From Rhodospirillaceae bacterium LM-1 (GTDB taxonomy: Bacteria; Pseudomonadota; Alphaproteobacteria; Rhodospirillales; WMHbin7), in contig CACUVI010000026.1 of assembly GCA_902725215.1 (NCBI GenBank), positions 1 to 64,000 of the forward strand: 64,000 nt of DNA, given 5' to 3'. The notes under the pieces are model-generated. The model worked only from the letters and a program-made list of their open reading frames with translations, was not told where the DNA came from and made no database searches. Positions 9,341 through 17,553 of this stretch are shown piece by piece (the stretch's first letter is position 1; each line of letters begins with the position of its first letter). Position numbers and translations under genes: made by a program.

Positions 9341-10330
9341 TCAGCCTAGTTTTTCGGCCATGAGTTTGGCCAGATCGCAAGAGGGTCTGGCGCCGATGTG
9401 AGAAATGACTTCGGCGGCGCAAATGCCGCCCGCCCTAGCCGAATCGGCCAGGGAACGATTTTGGGTCAGCGCCCACAGGAAGCCCGCGGCGAACAGATCG
9501 CCAGCACCCGTCGTGTCTTCGACCTTAACAACCTTCTCGGCGTCGATGACGTGCATTTCATCGCCCGCCACCACCACCGACCCCTTGGCCGAGCGCGTCA
9601 GCACCACGACCGAGCACAGGCCGCGCGCCTTTTGCAAGGCAAGGTCGAAATTGTCGGTCTGGAACAGAGATTCGATTTCCGATTCGTTGGCGAACAGGAT
9701 GTCGGCATAGGTTTGCGCGAATTCCAGGAACTCGGCGCGGTGCCGGTTGACGCAAAAGGAATCGGACAGCGACAAAGCCACCTTGCGCCCCGCCCCATGC
9801 GCCAGCTTGGCCGCCTTCTTGAAGGCTTCCTTGGCGCGCGGGGGGTCGTACAGATAGCCTTCAAGATAGGTGACTTGGCTGGAGACGATCAGATCCTCGT
9901 CGATGTCTTCCGGCCCCAGCTCGATGCAAGCCCCAAGATAGGTCTGCATGGTGCGCTGGGCGTCCGGCGTGACCAGGATCAGGCAACGCGCCGTGGTGGG
10001 GCCGCGCCTAAGCGCGGGGGTGCGGTAATGAACGCCGATGGCCGACAGGTCGTGACGGAACACCCGGCCCAGCACATCGTCATGGACCTTGCCGATATAG
10101 GCGGCGCGGCCCTTCAATGAGGCGATGCCCGCCATGGTGTTGGCGGCCGAGCCGCCCGAACATTCGATGGCCGGTCCCATTTGGGCGTAAAGCCGCTGCG
10201 CCTGATGGGCGTCAATCAGGGTCATTGCCCCCTTGGGCAGGTTCTGTTCGGTCAGGAACGAATCGGAGGCATGGGCGAGCACATCGACGATGGCGTTGCC
10301 GATACCGACGACGTGATAGCTCTCCGTCAT
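9341..10330 (-). CDS. PfkB-family carbohydrate/adenosine kinase
   Basis: Ribokinase/PfkB family kinase of 329 aa. N-terminal VVGIGNAIVDVLAHA and the glycine-rich ECSGGSAANTMAGIASLKGRAAYIGKVHDDVLG are PfkB signature 1; TTGAGDLFAAGFLWAL at about 273-288 is signature 2, with the catalytic aspartate at about 278. The overall sequence resembles alphaproteobacterial proteins annotated as adenosine kinase, but substrate cannot be fixed by sequence alone (sugar or nucleoside). Upstream of typA on the same strand; its start at 10330 is divergent from the membrane protein gene at 10421. Confidence 0.88.
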   Translation of the reverse strand: MTESYHVVGIGNAIVDVLAHASDSFLTEQNLPKGAMTLIDAHQAQRLYAQMGPAIECSGGSAANTMAGIASLKGRAAYIGKVHDDVLGRVFRHDLSAIGVHYRTPALRRGPTTARCLILVTPDAQRTMQTYLGACIELGPEDIDEDLIVSSQVTYLEGYLYDPPRAKEAFKKAAKLAHGAGRKVALSLSDSFCVNRHRAEFLEFAQTYADILFANESEIESLFQTDNFDLALQKARGLCSVVVLTRSAKGSVVVAGDEMHVIDAEKVVKVEDTTGAGDLFAAGFLWALTQNRSLADSARAGGICAAEVISHIGARPSCDLAKLMAEKLG

Positions 10331-10420
10331 CGAAACTTGTTATCCTTAAGTCTTGCAGGGCCTGAAATTAGCGGCGCAGTATAACCACCGCGTGAACAAG
10401 GGCAAGAGAAGAGAAAAATT

Positions 10421-11092
10421 ATGTTGCATGGTTTCCTTAAGGCCCTGAAACAATTGTCGGACCCCAAATTAAAAGGGGTGCTCATGATTGGCATCTTGGG
10501 CGCTCTGGGCCTCGAGATCGCCCTTTGGTTCCTGCTTTGGCAAGGCGTGTCTCTGCTGCAGCTGGTGCAATTGGAATGGCTGGATCAGGCGCTGGATGTC
10601 GGCGCCCTGCTGGTTGTGATGCTGGCCAGCCTGTGGTTTTTCCCCGTCGTCGCCACCCTGATCGTCGGCTTTTTTCTGGAACACGTGGCTGGCGCGGTGG
10701 AAGAACGCCATTATCCGGGCTTGGCCCAGCCCCGTGACGTCAGCCCTTTCGAAAGCCTGGGCACCGCGCTGCGCTTCGTGCTGGCCAGTCTGGGCTTCAA
10801 CCTTTTGGCCCTACCCTTCTACTTCATTCCGATCTTGAATCTGGGGGTTTTCCTGCTGCTGAACGGCTATCTGCTGGGCCGGGAATATTTCGAACTGGTG
10901 GCCGCCAGAAGGCTTGAACCCGAAGCCATGGCCCAGATGCGCATAGCGCATCGGGGCCGTTTGCTGCTGACCGGCATGGCCGGAGCGGCTTTGATGACCA
11001 TTCCCCTGGTCAATCTGGCCACGCCCGTTCTGCTGACCGCCTGGATGGTGCATGTGTTCCAGTCGTTGCTTGGGAAACAAAAGCCGCTATAA
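10421..11092 (+). CDS. EI24-domain (CysZ-like) integral membrane protein
   Basis: Membrane protein of 223 aa with the EI24 fold seen in CysZ sulfate permeases. Several long hydrophobic helices are visible: about 22-46, 58-88, 110-145 (FVLASLGFNLLALPFYFIPILNLGVFLLLNGYLLGREYFELVA) and 175-210. The NGYLLGREYFELVAARR segment is the best conserved part of the family. AGAAGAGAAAAA stands before the ATG. No cysteine-biosynthesis gene is close by, so sulfate uptake is only a family-level suggestion. It precedes the bactofilin gene by about 60 bp on the same strand. Confidence 0.75.
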   Translation: MLHGFLKALKQLSDPKLKGVLMIGILGALGLEIALWFLLWQGVSLLQLVQLEWLDQALDVGALLVVMLASLWFFPVVATLIVGFFLEHVAGAVEERHYPGLAQPRDVSPFESLGTALRFVLASLGFNLLALPFYFIPILNLGVFLLLNGYLLGREYFELVAARRLEPEAMAQMRIAHRGRLLLTGMAGAALMTIPLVNLATPVLLTAWMVHVFQSLLGKQKPL

Positions 11093-11155
11093 TCCCCCGG
11101 CAATCAGCAAAAGCGCGAAAAAGCGCGTCAACCAAGGGAAAAGAGTGGAGTTCGG

Positions 11156-11800
11156 ATGTTCCGCCGTAAAAGGACTGAGGACGAAGCGGCTGGCTTGGAC
11201 AATGCCAGCCTGGAAAATGGACTGGCGCCAAGCCCGAACGATGAGGGTTCGGACGACATGAGCGCGCCGCCCATGAAACCCTTTTCGCGCAAAGGTACGC
11301 ACATGCCCAATAAGCCGCCCGCCACCCCATTCCGGACGGACATCCCCCGTCGCGTGGTCGATATTCCGGGGGCGGCGCGCCGCTCGCCCTCCGCCTCGAC
11401 CGAGGTGGATGGCAAGAAATTGATCGTCGGGCGCGACATTTGCCTGACCGGCGAGATCAGCGCCTGCGACCGTTTGGTGGTCGAAGGGCGGGTCGAGGCC
11501 TCGCTCTCCGACGCCCGTTCGGTGGAAATTTCCGAAACCGGCTTTTTCAAGGGCAATGCCGAGGTCGAGGAAGCCACCATCGCAGGCAGCTTCGAGGGTC
11601 AACTGGCCGTTCGGGGTCGCTTGATCATCAGGGGCACCGGGCGGGTGCGCGGCTCGGTGCGCTATGCCAGCCTCGTTGTCGAACAGGGCGGCCAACTGTC
11701 GGGATCGGTCGAGCTGGTCGAAGCGCCCGAGGCCAGCGCTCCCAACATGCCGCCGCTTTTGGGCTTGGCCTCTAGCGCTGGAACCGAGGGACGCAATTGA
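11156..11800 (+). CDS. Bactofilin
   Basis: Cytoskeletal bactofilin (polymer-forming, DUF583/CcmA) of 214 aa. A disordered, charged N-terminal tail of about 85 residues is followed by the right-handed beta-helix core, about residues 85-190, made of short repeats such as KLIVGRDICLTGEISACDRLVVEGRVEA and RLIIRGTGRVRGSVRYASLVVEQGGQLSG. The N-terminal extension is longer than in most family members and could mediate membrane or partner binding. Bactofilins self-assemble without nucleotide and localise envelope enzymes or morphogenetic factors. Its TGA overlaps the TTG start of a lipoprotein gene, suggesting the two work together. Confidence 0.9.
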   Translation: MFRRKRTEDEAAGLDNASLENGLAPSPNDEGSDDMSAPPMKPFSRKGTHMPNKPPATPFRTDIPRRVVDIPGAARRSPSASTEVDGKKLIVGRDICLTGEISACDRLVVEGRVEASLSDARSVEISETGFFKGNAEVEEATIAGSFEGQLAVRGRLIIRGTGRVRGSVRYASLVVEQGGQLSGSVELVEAPEASAPNMPPLLGLASSAGTEGRN

Positions 11801-12186
11801 ACCTGCCGCGCGTGGCGGTTGGGCTGGGCTTGGCCCTAAGCCTAGCCGCCTGTCAGACGGCGGAGCCGTCGGAAGCTCGGTTGGCCCTGGCTGCGCCCAG
11901 TCCCCATTTATCTTCGCCGCCCACTTTTTCGCCGGTGACGCCCGAACGGTTGGTCGGCCTGACGGAAATCGAGATCCAGGGTCTGCTTGGGCAGCCCAAT
12001 CTGCGGCGAAAGGAAGCGCCTGCCGAGCTGTGGCAGTATAGCGGTGGGGGCTGCGTCATTGATCTCTATCTATATCGTGAGGGCGAGGCCCAGAAAGTGT
12101 CCTATGTCAGCCTGCGCGATCAGGTGACGGGGCGTATCGGGGGTGCGGCCTGCCAGGAAAGGCTGGCCAAGCTGTCGGGAAATTAA
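11797..12186 (+). CDS. Small predicted lipoprotein coupled to bactofilin
   Basis: Predicted lipoprotein of 129 aa starting with TTG at 11797, overlapping the bactofilin stop by 4 bp. A signal peptide with lipobox LSLAAC (Cys at about residue 19) is followed by a low-complexity linker and a compact domain: LVGLTEIEIQGLLGQPNLRRKEAPAELWQYSGGGCVIDLYLY. The LLGQP...W.Y pattern resembles SmpA/OmlA (BamE)-like folds, but this is a weak resemblance. Two further cysteines (GGGC and AAC near the end) could form a disulfide in the periplasm. Function not recognised; a role next to the bactofilin in envelope organisation is inferred from coupling only. Confidence 0.72.
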   Translation: MNLPRVAVGLGLALSLAACQTAEPSEARLALAAPSPHLSSPPTFSPVTPERLVGLTEIEIQGLLGQPNLRRKEAPAELWQYSGGGCVIDLYLYREGEAQKVSYVSLRDQVTGRIGGAACQERLAKLSGN

Positions 12187-12372
12187 CGAAGTTATAAGTT
12201 CACCTAGAGTATTGGCATATCGGCCTGGATGGTTGCGGGCTTGAATAGCTTTCCCTATATATCCGCCAGGGCCGGGGCAAAGCCCAGGCTATGAACCAAC
12301 ACCCGAAGGGGGCCGGACGCTGATCGCCTTCAAGGGATCGCAAGGGCCTGCCGGACAGAGAACGAGGATGAG
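12187..12372 (+). promoter_or_regulatory. dnaK leader with candidate RpoH promoter
   Basis: The 186-bp gap before dnaK contains a TTGCGG box at 12233-12238 and CCTATAT at 12254-12260, separated by 15 bp. The -10 resembles the alphaproteobacterial heat-shock sigma-32 consensus (CYTATNT); the -35 is only a partial match. No CIRCE inverted repeat (HrcA site) is visible. About 110 bases of leader would precede dnaK. Assignment is by position and -10 similarity. Confidence 0.4.
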
Positions 12373-14307
12373 ATGAGCAAGGTAATCGGCATCGATCTGG
12401 GCACCACGAATTCGTGCGTCGCCATCATGGAAGGCAAGGGCGCCAAGGTCATCGAGAATTCCGAGGGCGCTAGAACCACGCCTTCGATGGTCGCCTTCGC
12501 CGATTCCGGAGAACGTCTCGTCGGCCAGGCCGCCAAGCGCCAGGCGGTGACCAATCCCGCCCACACCTTGTTCGCCATCAAGCGCCTGATCGGACGGCGC
12601 TATGACGATCCGTTGGTGGAGAAGGACAAAGGTCTGGTCCCCTACAAGATCGTGCCGGGCGACAATGGCGACGCTTGGGTCGAGATCGATGGCAAGAAGA
12701 TGAGTCCCAGCCAAGTTTCGGCCTTCATCCTGACCAAGATGAAAGAGACCGCCGAGGCTTATCTGGGCGAGAAGGTTTCGCAGGCCGTCATCACCGTGCC
12801 TGCCTATTTCAACGATTCGCAACGTCAGGCGACCAAGGATGCGGGCAAGATCGCGGGCCTGGAAGTTTTGCGCATCATCAACGAACCGACGGCCGCCGCG
12901 CTGGCCTATGGCATGGAGCGCAAGGGTTCGGGCGTTATCGTGGTTTACGATTTGGGCGGCGGCACCTTCGACGTGTCGGTGCTGGAAATCGGCGACGGCG
13001 TTTTCGAAGTGAAATCGACCAACGGCGACACCTTCCTGGGCGGCGAGGATTTCGACGCCCGCATCATCGACTATCTGGCTGACGAGTTTAAGAAAGAACA
13101 AGGCATCGATCTGCGCGCCGACCGTTTGGCTTTGCAGCGCCTGAAGGAAGCCGCCGAAAAGGCCAAGATCGAGCTGTCGAGCGCCATGCAGACCGACGTC
13201 AATCTGCCTTTCATCACGGCGGATCAGTCGGGACCCAAGCATCTGAACGTCAAGCTGACGCGCGCCAAGCTGGAAGCCCTGGTCGAGGAGCTGATCCAGC
13301 GCACCATCGGCCCTTGCCGCGCCGCGTTGAAGGATGCGGGCATCAAGGCCAGCGAGATCGACGAAGTGATCATGGTCGGCGGCATGACCCGCATGCCCAA
13401 GGTCTATGACGTGGTCAAAGAATTCTTCGGCCGCGAGCCGCACAAGGGCGTCAATCCCGATGAAGTGGTAGCGCTGGGCGCCGCCATTCAGGGCGGCGTC
13501 TTGAAGGGCGACGTGAAAGATGTGCTGTTGCTCGACGTGACGCCGCTGAGCCTGGGCATCGAAACGCTGGGCGGCGTGTTCACCCGCCTGATTGATCGCA
13601 ACACCACCATTCCAACCCGCAAAAGCCAAACCTTCTCGACGGCGGAAGACGGGCAGACGGCGGTCACCATCCGCGTCTTCCAAGGCGAGCGCGAAATGGC
13701 CGCCGACAACAAGATGCTGGGCCAGTTCGATCTGGTCGGAATTCCGCCAGCACCCCGCGGCGTGCCGCAGATCGAGGTTACCTTCGACATCGACGCCAAC
13801 GGCATCGTGCATGTCACGGCCAAGGACAAGGCCACCGGCAAGGAGCAGAATATCCGCATCCAGGCTTCGGGCGGCTTGGGTGACGCCGATATCGACCGCA
13901 TGGTCAAGGAAGCCGAGCTGCATGCCGAGGAAGACAAGAAGCGTCGTGAATTGGTGGATGCCCGCAATCATGCCGACGCGCTGATCCACACCACGGAAAA
14001 GAATCTGAAGGAGCATGGCGAGGCGATCGGAACCGAAATCAAGGACGCCATCACCAAGGATGTCGAGGCCTTGAAGGCGGTCATGGGCGGCGAGGATCTG
14101 GCCGACATCAAGGCCAAGACCGATGCGTTGATGCAGACCTCGATCAAACTGGGCGAGGCCATGTACAAGGCGCAGCAGGAAGCGGGGGCCGGTGGCGCTC
14201 AGCCAAACGATGCGGCTTCGCATCATGGCGAGTCTCACGACAAGGATGGCGGCAGCGACAAGGTGGTCGATGCCGACTTCACCGAAGTCGATCCGGATAA
14301 AAAATAA
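12373..14307 (+). CDS. dnaK: Molecular chaperone DnaK (Hsp70)
   Basis: Hsp70 chaperone of 644 aa, full length. The ATPase domain starts [18 protein letters not shown] and shows [28 protein letters not shown] and [17 protein letters not shown]; the linker is [21 protein letters not shown]; the substrate-binding domain and helical lid follow. The tail ends in acidic [12 protein letters not shown], close to the EEVD-like end common in proteobacteria. It works with the adjacent DnaJ and with GrpE (not in the window) in folding and heat-shock control. An intercistronic hairpin separates it from dnaJ. Confidence 0.99.
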   Translation: MSKVIGIDLGTTNSCVAIMEGKGAKVIENSEGARTTPSMVAFADSGERLVGQAAKRQAVTNPAHTLFAIKRLIGRRYDDPLVEKDKGLVPYKIVPGDNGDAWVEIDGKKMSPSQVSAFILTKMKETAEAYLGEKVSQAVITVPAYFNDSQRQATKDAGKIAGLEVLRIINEPTAAALAYGMERKGSGVIVVYDLGGGTFDVSVLEIGDGVFEVKSTNGDTFLGGEDFDARIIDYLADEFKKEQGIDLRADRLALQRLKEAAEKAKIELSSAMQTDVNLPFITADQSGPKHLNVKLTRAKLEALVEELIQRTIGPCRAALKDAGIKASEIDEVIMVGGMTRMPKVYDVVKEFFGREPHKGVNPDEVVALGAAIQGGVLKGDVKDVLLLDVTPLSLGIETLGGVFTRLIDRNTTIPTRKSQTFSTAEDGQTAVTIRVFQGEREMAADNKMLGQFDLVGIPPAPRGVPQIEVTFDIDANGIVHVTAKDKATGKEQNIRIQASGGLGDADIDRMVKEAELHAEEDKKRRELVDARNHADALIHTTEKNLKEHGEAIGTEIKDAITKDVEALKAVMGGEDLADIKAKTDALMQTSIKLGEAMYKAQQEAGAGGAQPNDAASHHGESHDKDGGSDKVVDADFTEVDPDKK

Positions 14308-14314
14308 CAATGAA

Positions 14315-14337
14315 GGGCGGGACGTGAAGTCCCGCCC
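14315..14337 (+). other. Intercistronic hairpin between dnaK and dnaJ
   Basis: GGGCGGGAC (14315-14323), loop GTGAA, GTCCCGCCC (14329-14337): a perfect 9-bp G+C-rich stem only 8 bp after the dnaK stop. There is no T-run, so it is unlikely to be a full terminator. Such hairpins often protect the upstream mRNA 3' end or partly attenuate, which would give more DnaK than DnaJ. Confidence 0.7.
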
Positions 14338-14351
14338 GGCGGTTTGGGGCC

Positions 14352-15500
14352 ATGGCGAAAAAAGATTTTTACGAACTTCTGGGGGTGGCCAAAGGGGCCA
14401 GCGCCGATGACCTGAAAAAGGCCTATCGCAAGCTGGCCATGCAATGGCATCCCGATAAGAATCCCGGCGACAAGGCGGCCGAACAGAAGTTCAAGGACAT
14501 CAGCGAAGCCTACGAAATTCTGAAGGACGATCAGAAACGGGCCGCCTATGACCGTTTCGGCCATGCCGCTTTCGAACAGGGCGGCGGCTTCAGGCCGGGC
14601 GGCGGCGCTGGCGGCGCCCACGATTTCGGGGGTGCGGGTTTCGCCGACATCTTCGACGAAATGTTCGGCGATTTCATGGGTGCCGGGCGGCGCGGCGGCG
14701 CCCAGCCGGGGCGCGGCCAGGACCTGCGCTATAATATGGATGTGTCGCTGGAAGAAGCGCATAAGGGCCTGAATACCTCGGTGCGCGTTCCGTCCTCGGT
14801 GCCATGCGAGGCTTGCAAGGGCACCGGCTCGGCGGGCGGCAGCGCGCCCGCCACCTGCCAGACCTGCCATGGCCATGGCAAGGTGCGCGCCACCCAAGGC
14901 TTCTTCACCATCGAACGGCCCTGTCCCACCTGCCACGGCATGGGCAAGGTGATTTCCGATCCCTGCAAGCCCTGTCAGGGTTCCGGGCGCGTGCGCAAGG
15001 AAAAGACCCTGTCGGTCAATATCCCGCCCGGCGTCGAGGATGGCACGCGCATTCGCTTGGCGGGCGAAGGCGAGGCGGGGCTGCGCGGCGCGGCTGCGGG
15101 CGACCTTTATATTTTCCTCAGCTTAAAGCCGCATCGCTTCTTTCAGCGCGACGGCGCCAATATTTATTGCCGGGTGCCCATTCCCATGACCACGGCGGCT
15201 CTGGGCGGCCAGATCGAAGTGCCGACCATCGACGGCAACCGCGCCAAAGTGACGATTCCCGCCGGAACGCAGACCGGCCATCAGTTCCGCCTGAAGGCCA
15301 AGGGTATGGCGATTTTGAAAAGCCCGGCCCGCGGCGACATGTTCATTCAGGCCATGGTCGAAACGCCGGTCAAGCTCTCGAAGAAACAGCACGAGCTGTT
15401 GAAAGAATTCGAGAAATCCGGGTCCGACAAGGACACCAGCCCCGAATCGGCGGGCTTCTTCGCCAAGGTCAAGGAGCTGTGGGAAGATTTGAAGGAGTAG
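14352..15500 (+). CDS. dnaJ: Co-chaperone DnaJ (Hsp40)
   Basis: Type I J-domain protein, 382 aa. J domain at 1-70 with the HPD tripeptide in [10 protein letters not shown], which stimulates DnaK ATPase. A Gly/Phe-rich linker ([18 protein letters not shown]) follows, then four zinc-finger repeats [24 protein letters not shown] and CKPCQGSG at about 153-210, then the C-terminal substrate-binding domain. It follows dnaK by 44 bp. The end of the gene abuts the ccdAB operator region. Confidence 0.98.
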   Translation: MAKKDFYELLGVAKGASADDLKKAYRKLAMQWHPDKNPGDKAAEQKFKDISEAYEILKDDQKRAAYDRFGHAAFEQGGGFRPGGGAGGAHDFGGAGFADIFDEMFGDFMGAGRRGGAQPGRGQDLRYNMDVSLEEAHKGLNTSVRVPSSVPCEACKGTGSAGGSAPATCQTCHGHGKVRATQGFFTIERPCPTCHGMGKVISDPCKPCQGSGRVRKEKTLSVNIPPGVEDGTRIRLAGEGEAGLRGAAAGDLYIFLSLKPHRFFQRDGANIYCRVPIPMTTAALGGQIEVPTIDGNRAKVTIPAGTQTGHQFRLKAKGMAILKSPARGDMFIQAMVETPVKLSKKQHELLKEFEKSGSDKDTSPESAGFFAKVKELWEDLKE

Positions 15501-15563
15501 ATGCGCAGACCGCATGCGCATGCTATATAGGGGTTAGGCATGCGCATGGATGGAGCGCCTCCC
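15501..15563 (+). promoter_or_regulatory. Candidate ccdAB operator/promoter
   Basis: The space between dnaJ and ccdA holds GCATGCGCATGC at 15512-15523, a perfect 12-bp palindrome, and GCATGCGCATGG at 15538-15549, the same site with one mismatch. They are 26 bp apart start to start and flank TATATA at 15524-15529, a likely -10. A further half-match ATGCGCA lies at 15501-15507. Type II toxin-antitoxin complexes usually repress their own promoter through repeated palindromes. The arrangement also argues that ccdA starts at 15564, not at the ATG 15540 lying inside the second site. Confidence 0.7.
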
Positions 15564-15809
15564 ATGAATTTCCTTTTCGATCCCAAGGCAGGCAAGAAGG
15601 CGGTGAATGTCACCGTCAATCAGGATCTTCTGCGCCAAGCTCGCGAGGCGGGGCTTAATCTTTCGGCGGCGCTTGAGGAAAAATTGGCCGAGGAAGTGCG
15701 GGCGATCAGAAAAGCGCGCTGGCAGGAAGAAAATAAAGAAGTCATCGACGCCTATAATCGTTCTGTCGAAAAGAATGGATTGTGGAGCGACGGGTATCGG
15801 CGGTTCTGA
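15564..15809 (+). CDS. ccdA: CcdA-family antitoxin
   Basis: Antitoxin of 81 aa. N-terminal half KKAVNVTVNQDLLRQAREAGLNLSAALEEKL fits the ribbon-helix-helix DNA-binding fold of CcdA (strand VNVTVN, then two helices); the C-terminal tail ENKEVIDAYNRSVEKNGLWSDGYRRF matches the toxin-wrapping region, including the G-L-x-x-D-x-x-R-x-F ending typical of the family. ATG 15564 has GGAG ten bases upstream and lies downstream of the palindromic operator; the longer frame from 15540 overlaps that operator. TGATG junction with the toxin gene gives translational coupling and excess antitoxin. Confidence 0.9.
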   Translation: MNFLFDPKAGKKAVNVTVNQDLLRQAREAGLNLSAALEEKLAEEVRAIRKARWQEENKEVIDAYNRSVEKNGLWSDGYRRF

Positions 15810-16117
15810 TGGCGCAGTTCGACCTGTACCTTCCCGCCCGCCCGATGCGCGTTGCCTATTTCATCGATCTGCAAACAGACTTTTTGGATCGTCTGAATAC
15901 AGTGGTCGTCGCCCCGCTGGTGCCGGAAGAACTGGCAGAAACCAGGGAACACCGAAAGCTGTCGCCCCGCTTCACCATTGACGGCAAGAACCATGTTCTG
16001 GAGGCTGTGCATTTAGCAGCCATTGAAAGAAAGATGCTTGGCCCCAAGGTGGGGTCGCTTGCCGACCAAAGATATGACATTCTGGCGGCGTTGGATTTCA
16101 TCTTCACGGGAATCTGA
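15809..16117 (+). CDS. ccdB: CcdB-family gyrase-poison toxin
   Basis: Toxin of 102 aa, the usual CcdB size. The sequence aligns along its whole length: FDLYLPARPMRVAYFIDLQTDFLDRLNTVVVAPLVP (SH3-like barrel start), HKLSPRF-type strand, and the end AALDFIFTGI. The C-terminal three residues are the gyrase-contacting site in the F-plasmid protein (WGI); here it is TGI, an ending I recall from the Vibrio fischeri chromosomal CcdB, so loss of activity should not be assumed. ATG 15809 overlaps the ccdA stop by one base. No frameshift or truncation is visible, so the pair looks intact. Confidence 0.9.
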   Translation: MAQFDLYLPARPMRVAYFIDLQTDFLDRLNTVVVAPLVPEELAETREHRKLSPRFTIDGKNHVLEAVHLAAIERKMLGPKVGSLADQRYDILAALDFIFTGI

Positions 16118-16126
16118 GGGGAAGAC

Positions 16127-16924
16127 ATGAAAATTGGAATCGTCGGCTGCGCTGGGCGCATGGGTCAGATGCTGGTGCGCGAAGTGCTGCAAACGCCGGG
16201 CGCGCAATTGGCGGGCGGCACCGAAAGGCCGGGCACCGACGTCATCGGGCGCGACATCGGCGAAATCGTGGGTTTCGGCAAATTGGGGATCGCGGTCTCG
16301 GCCAGCGCCTCGGAAATGTTCCATCATGTCGATGCCGTCATCGATTTCACCGTGCCGCCGGCCAGCGTCGAGCACGCCAAGATCGCCGCCGAGTTGGGCA
16401 AGGTGCTGATCATCGGCACCACCGGCATGTCGGATGTTCACTCGCGCCAGGTCGAGGAATGCGCCCAGAAGTCGCGCATCGTCACGGCCCCCAATTTCAG
16501 CCTGGGCGTTGCCGTGGCGATGGCGGTGGTCGAGCAGGTGGCGGCGATCCTGGACGACGCCTACGATATCGAAGTCGTGGAAATGCATCATCGCCACAAG
16601 ATCGACGCGCCTTCGGGCACGGCCCTGGGGCTTGGCCGCGCGGCGGCCAAGGGTCGCGGCGTCGTGCTGGACGAGGTGGCCTGCAAATCGCGCGACGGTC
16701 AGGTTGGGGCTAGGCATCGCGGCGAGATCGGTTTCGCCACCTTGCGCGGCGGCGACGTAGTGGGCGATCATACGGTGCTTTTCGCCGCCGACGGCGAGCG
16801 TTTCGAGATCACCCACAAGGCCAGCTCGCGCCAGATCTTCGCCAAGGGCGCGGTGCGCGCCGCCCTATGGTGCAAGGGCAAAAAGCATGGGCTTTACACG
16901 ATGAAAGACGTGCTGGGACTGTGA
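16127..16924 (+). CDS. dapB: 4-hydroxy-tetrahydrodipicolinate reductase
   Basis: Reduces 4-hydroxy-tetrahydrodipicolinate with NAD(P)H in the DAP/lysine pathway, feeding peptidoglycan; 265 aa. The dinucleotide motif IVGCAGRMGQML is at about 4-15, IIGTTGMS at about 95-102, and the substrate and catalytic region EMHHRHKIDAPSGTAL around 150-165 with the catalytic His pair. C-terminal RQIFAKGAVRAALWCKGKKHGLYTMKDVLGL is typical. GAGGGGAAG precedes the ATG. Its stop overlaps the GTG of nth (GTGA), so the two are translationally coupled. Confidence 0.97.
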   Translation: MKIGIVGCAGRMGQMLVREVLQTPGAQLAGGTERPGTDVIGRDIGEIVGFGKLGIAVSASASEMFHHVDAVIDFTVPPASVEHAKIAAELGKVLIIGTTGMSDVHSRQVEECAQKSRIVTAPNFSLGVAVAMAVVEQVAAILDDAYDIEVVEMHHRHKIDAPSGTALGLGRAAAKGRGVVLDEVACKSRDGQVGARHRGEIGFATLRGGDVVGDHTVLFAADGERFEITHKASSRQIFAKGAVRAALWCKGKKHGLYTMKDVLGL

Positions 16925-17553
16925 CGCCCAAGAAAGTCCGCGACCTTTTCAGCCGCTTGCAAGCGCAGAACCCAACGCCCAAGAGCGAACTGGATTACGT
17001 GAATCCCTACACGCTGCTGGTGGCGGTGGTGCTGTCGGCCCAGGCCACCGACAAGGGGGTGAACAAGGCCACCGCGCCCTTGTTCAAGAAAGTGAAAACG
17101 CCGCAGGCCATGCTGAAGCTGGGCCTGGAGGGCTTGAAGGATTATGTGAAGTCGATCGGGCTTTACAATGCCAAGGCCGCCAACATCATCGAACTGTCGC
17201 GCCTGCTGATCGAGCGTCATGCAGGCCAAGTGCCGCAAGACCGCGAAGCCCTGCAAGCGCTGCCGGGCGTGGGGCGGAAAACAGCGAACGTGGTGCTGAA
17301 CGTCGCCTTCGGCGAACCCACGATGGCGGTGGATACGCATGTCTTTCGCCTGGCCAACCGCACCGGGCTTGCCAAGGGCAAGACGCCCGAGGATGTGGAA
17401 GCCGGATTGCTGAAAGCAACGCCCAAGGAATTCATGGACCACGCCCATCACTGGCTGATCTTGCATGGGCGCTATATCTGCACCGCCCGCAACCCGCGCT
17501 GCCAAGATTGCATCATCCGCGATTTGTGCGGCTGGGACGAGAAGACGGGTTAA
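16921..17553 (+). CDS. nth: Endonuclease III
   Basis: DNA glycosylase/AP lyase for oxidised pyrimidines, 210 aa. The helix-hairpin-helix LPGVGRKTANVVL carries the catalytic Lys at residue 120 and VDTHVFR the Asp at 138, the same numbers as in the E. coli enzyme. The 4Fe-4S motif is complete: C-x6-C-x2-C-x5-C in CTARNPRCQDCIIRDLC. GTG at 16921 is selected over the ATG at 16867 because it overlaps the dapB stop by 4 bp and gives the family N-terminus (TPKKVRDLFSRL). It converges on the phosphorylase gene with a 4-bp stop overlap. Confidence 0.96.
   Translation: MTPKKVRDLFSRLQAQNPTPKSELDYVNPYTLLVAVVLSAQATDKGVNKATAPLFKKVKTPQAMLKLGLEGLKDYVKSIGLYNAKAANIIELSRLLIERHAGQVPQDREALQALPGVGRKTANVVLNVAFGEPTMAVDTHVFRLANRTGLAKGKTPEDVEAGLLKATPKEFMDHAHHWLILHGRYICTARNPRCQDCIIRDLCGWDEKTG

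Noticed and set aside
7613-9349. A 578-aa open frame antisense to typA
   Set aside because: Shadow of a clearly identified gene; composition (Q/H/R/A/G-rich) is that of a reverse frame.
12289-14310. A 673-aa open frame antisense to dnaK
   Set aside because: It mirrors dnaK codon for codon and has no family resemblance; long antisense frames are expected in G+C-rich genes.
15540-15563. ccdA start at ATG 15540
   Set aside because: This ATG lies inside the second copy of the palindrome and lacks a ribosome-binding site; ATG 15564 has one.
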